A stretch of 17,316 nt of DNA from Lachnoclostridium sp. UBA7122 (GTDB lineage: Bacteria > Bacillota > Clostridia > Lachnospirales > Lachnospiraceae), in assembly GCA_002493085.1 (NCBI GenBank), contig DKXQ01000110.1, positions 1 through 17,316 on the forward strand. Direction: 5' to 3'. Position numbers and translations under genes: made by a program. The notes under the pieces were generated by a model that saw only the letters and a program-made list of their open reading frames with translations, was not told where the DNA came from and made no database searches. This document shows, piece after piece, positions 15,404 through 17,316 of this stretch (position 1 is its first letter; each line of letters starts with the position of its first letter).

Positions 15404-16581
15404 TGTTTTACCGCCTCATAAATGGATTTCAGATGAATATAGTTAGCTTCTGGAGTATATTTACTCTTATATGCTCTTCTGGCATTATTGCTATATAATT
15501 CAAAATTTTTCTCCACATCATTTATTGCTTTATATAGTTCTTTACTATTGCGCTGTTTATAGACCATACCAGCTTGATCATTCTTGACGATATCAGCACC
15601 ATTTCCAATATCTGAACAGATGACAGGAGTTCCGAACGCAAAAGACTCTATTAATGTCATAGGAAATCCTTCGTATAAATCAGTTGGGAACAGCAGTGCT
15701 GTTGCTTTTGCTAAATAGTGCCAAATAATATTTTGCGATTGAAAACCCATATAATGAAGCTTTCCATTCTTCTGACAAACCTCTTTTACATAGTTCTCTA
15801 ACGCTCCATTCCCAAAGATATACAGCTCTTTATTAATATTCCAATTATCAACTAAGAAATCTATACCTTTATTTCTATCAAGACGACCTATAAAGATATA
15901 TGAGCCATCTCGCAACTCGTTCTTCTCAGGAAGTGTTATATATTCGAAATTTGGTTTTATATATTGATCATCAAGCCTACTTCCTAATAAGCCTCTAAAC
16001 TTTTCTCTATTAAATTCGGTTAAGAATATGTAGTGCAGTTTCTTATATGTTCCAAAGAATCTATGAACACGAAGCATATTCACTAGAACAATCGTCTGAA
16101 GTTTCGATTCTCTATAACAAGCATATTTAATTCCACAGTTCAAACCTTTTTTTAAGCACTCTTCACATGTCCTGTCATTACGAAAGAACACAGCATTAGG
16201 ACATATAAAACGAAAGTTATGTATTGTTTGAATGACTGGTACTCCACACTTCCATGCAGAGTAATAGACTGATGGGCTAATTAACAGAAAAGTATTATGA
16301 CAATGGACAATATCAATCTTTTCTGCTTTGATGATTTTCTTAATTTCGCGATAAGTCTTTCCAGAGAACACAGTTGTAAATGGGAGTAAAAGTTTTTTTA
16401 ATTTTGAGCTATTCAGTTCAGCATTGTCCCTTGTATATGTGACAAGATAGTGCCCATGGTCTTTCAATAATCTTTGTTCATTTTCAAATACTGTATGTTC
16501 CCCTCCACCGATTTGGTAGAAGTTATGAACCATCAATATACGTTCCTTTTCGGAGATCTTGCCTCTATCTTTTTCAGCCAT
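15400..16581 (-). CDS. glycosyltransferase family 4, first gene of the operon
   Basis: Likely cytoplasmic GT-B retaining glycosyltransferase of repeat-unit assembly. The N-terminal domain opens with MVHNFYQIGGGEHTVF and carries IVHCHNTFLL plus a Cys-rich segment CEECLKKGLNCGIKYACYR (137-155 region) seen in a clostridial/streptococcal subgroup. The C-terminal domain has YIFIGRLDRNKGIDFL, a GNGALENYVKE element, LLFPTDLYEGFPMTLIESFA (two Glu of the E-x7-E type) and TPVICSDIGNGADIV. Length 393 is usual. The ATG has GGAGG eight bases upstream, the best RBS in the cluster, as expected for a first gene. It overlaps the next gene by four bases. The sugar specificity is unknown. Confidence 0.9.
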   Translation of the reverse strand: MAEKDRGKISEKERILMVHNFYQIGGGEHTVFENEQRLLKDHGHYLVTYTRDNAELNSSKLKKLLLPFTTVFSGKTYREIKKIIKAEKIDIVHCHNTFLLISPSVYYSAWKCGVPVIQTIHNFRFICPNAVFFRNDRTCEECLKKGLNCGIKYACYRESKLQTIVLVNMLRVHRFFGTYKKLHYIFLTEFNREKFRGLLGSRLDDQYIKPNFEYITLPEKNELRDGSYIFIGRLDRNKGIDFLVDNWNINKELYIFGNGALENYVKEVCQKNGKLHYMGFQSQNIIWHYLAKATALLFPTDLYEGFPMTLIESFAFGTPVICSDIGNGADIVKNDQAGMVYKQRNSKELYKAINDVEKNFELYSNNARRAYKSKYTPEANYIHLKSIYEAVKQ

Positions 16582-16922
16582 TTAATTGACCTCCCTATAA
16601 TTTTATATCAATTGTTGTTATTTATGTTCATGGTAAGTAATCAAACCATATATTCCCCTGTGCTTATCCTATTCACCTGTCTATGGAATTGTGAATACCT
16701 GCTTGCTGAGATACATATTTTTGTTAACAACACTCGTACCATCATCAACTAAGGAGCACACTAGATTTGCACTAATTTTTCTGGAATGCCGATAAATTAA
16801 TGGTTTTCAGCTTTTACATTTGCTTAGAATTTTGCAAAAGCAATACAAATCAATGGATAAAAAAGATGGCTGTGTTAAACAGATTCTTGCTAAGACCACT
16901 ATATAAGTTAGTTTCAGTTAAG
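16582..16922. other. 341-base region upstream of the operon, decayed or regulatory
   Basis: I found no intact gene here. Since the stub just upstream is the start of a DUF1972 gene that normally runs about 1.2 kb, this stretch may be decayed or deleted coding DNA. It contains the 10-base palindromes TTGTTAACAA (16721-16730) and TTTTGCAAAA, and a TATTCAC/GTGAATA inverted repeat (16670-16697). I saw no convincing -35/-10 pair before the first gene. The best is TTAACT-15-TATATA on the minus strand (16900-16926), with short spacing. The operon promoter may lie further upstream. Confidence 0.45.
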
Positions 16923-17090
16923 TTAATGCATATGATCCATACAGCCATTTCTATTTGCTTTGTATGCTACATGGTGTTTAATTTTATTATAATTCTGGTG
17001 ATATTTGGTTGGCTTATTAATAAATGTTTCATATCCACCATAAGCACCTAAAGATTTTGCACAAACCAGAAATACATGCTGTATTTCCAT
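16923..17090 (-). pseudogene. N-terminal remnant of a DUF1972/WchF-like rhamnosyltransferase
   Basis: A 55-residue frame starting with ATG at 17090 and preceded by AAGGA seven bases upstream. It reads MEIQHVFLV, then GAYGGYETFINK, KYHQNYNKIKHHVAYKAN and NGCMD, and stops at 16923-16925. DUF1972 enzymes of the WchF/Cps2T type, which add rhamnose early in repeat units, start with a block of the form (VFIVG..GIPG)AYGGYETFV(N)KLTEYH, followed by an HVACKA-like segment. This is how I recognise it. The usual Gly-Ile-Pro is altered to Ser-Leu-Gly, Cys to Tyr, and everything after Met-Asp is lost or unreadable. About 340 more codons are missing. It lies 52 bases after the recombinase-like gene. It is most likely a broken gene left from an earlier cluster version; the assignment is from motif memory, not a search. 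Confidence 0.72.
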
Positions 17091-17142
17091 ATTTATATCC
17101 TTTAATTTAAACTATTTCATCCAAATTTTCTCTGGAATATTT

Positions 17143-17316
17143 TCACTCAAGTCCTTTCATAAACTCATCATTCTTCATCAGCCATGGTCCATACCTGTCA
17201 CACACAACATTCACTCCTATTCCCATTATGCAAGCCACACTGTACGCATCCCCGCCTGCATTTAAACTAAGCATTGCAAATGTATCCCTTAGCACCTGGT
17301 ATGTCAGTTCTGATAT
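17143..17316 (-). CDS. 3' end of a divergent tyrosine-recombinase-like gene (partial)
   Basis: The frame is open from the window edge and ends in TGA at 17143-17145; 57 residues are visible. VLRDTFAMLSLNAGGDAYSV is reminiscent of the integrase box LRHTFATLLLNAGVDLKTV, CIMGI matches LLGH, and DRYGPW places a Tyr where the nucleophile is expected. If the comparison is right, the box-II Arg is kept, but the His before it is Gln and the LGH His is Ile. This would be either a catalytically weakened or a divergent subgroup. The rest lies outside the window. A recombinase next to a polysaccharide operon could control cluster exchange or phase switching, but no recognisable recombination site is visible here. 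Confidence 0.5.
   Translation of the reverse strand: MSELTYQVLRDTFAMLSLNAGGDAYSVACIMGIGVNVVCDRYGPWLMKNDEFMKGLE

Noticed and set aside
16866..16948. ATGGCTGT / ACAGCCAT 8-bp inverted repeats flanking a promoter-like TTAACT-TATATA, possible invertible promoter
   Set aside because: The right arm lies inside the DUF1972 remnant, the arms do not extend beyond 8 bp, and an 83-bp element is much shorter than known promoter-inversion elements.
16800..17051. 83-residue hydrophobic plus-strand open frame
   Set aside because: No Shine-Dalgarno at a sensible distance, no recognisable motif, and the opposite strand carries the DUF1972 remnant.
17069..17087. GAAATAC-ATGCT-GTATTTC hairpin as terminator of the recombinase-like gene
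   Set aside because: No T-tract follows on the minus strand and the hairpin overlaps the first codons of the rhamnosyltransferase remnant, which explains the sequence.
1..17316. CRISPR array, tRNA, rRNA or complete insertion sequence
   Set aside because: I saw no regularly spaced repeats, no tRNA- or rRNA-like sequence and no transposase with terminal repeats on reading both strands by eye.

Overview
The window looks like one complete cell-surface polysaccharide (capsule or exopolysaccharide) cluster from an AT-rich, strictly anaerobic Firmicute, most likely a gut Lachnospiraceae-type Clostridium. The evidence is the strong Shine-Dalgarno sites (GGAGG, AGGAG), the low GC content, the resemblance of capE/capF/capG to the Staphylococcus aureus enzymes, and an oxygen-sensitive glycyl radical enzyme. 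The genus is inferred, not shown. Thirteen intact genes all lie on the minus strand, so transcription runs from high to low coordinates, mostly with 4-base overlaps or gaps under 50 bases. Longer gaps follow capE (158 b) and precede the licD gene (114 b).

Right end, upstream (16582-17316): the 3' end of a divergent tyrosine-recombinase-like gene enters from outside the window. It is followed by a 55-residue stub of a DUF1972/WchF-like rhamnosyltransferase that keeps its RBS and start codon but soon hits a stop. About 340 b without a recognisable gene then lead to the operon. This looks like a scar from cluster replacement.

Operon, first part (11037-16581): a GT4 glycosyltransferase, a WecG/TagA/CpsF-family transferase, then capE-capF-capG, the set that converts UDP-GlcNAc to UDP-N-acetyl-L-fucosamine.

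Middle (7109-11037): a second GT4 enzyme, a LicD-family phosphotransferase, an IspD/TarI-like cytidylyltransferase and an extended SDR. Together they suggest a CDP-activated, phosphate-linked substituent such as a polyol or modified sugar.

Last part (259-7060): a Gtf3/galactofuranosyltransferase-like enzyme, the Wzy polymerase, a GT-A-type glycosyltransferase, a 662-residue glycyl radical enzyme and the Wzx flippase. A weak terminator candidate follows Wzx.

How it fits together: the repeat unit should contain L-FucNAc and a phosphate-linked substituent. It would be assembled on undecaprenyl diphosphate by four or five glycosyltransferases, flipped by Wzx and polymerised by Wzy. No initiating phosphoglycosyltransferase, chain-length regulator or glycyl-radical activase is encoded here. 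The most unusual component is the glycyl radical enzyme between a glycosyltransferase and the flippase. It has the full radical machinery (Cys329, Glu331, Gly638) but a short N-terminus, and may make or modify an unusual sugar or polyol by radical dehydration or C-X cleavage.
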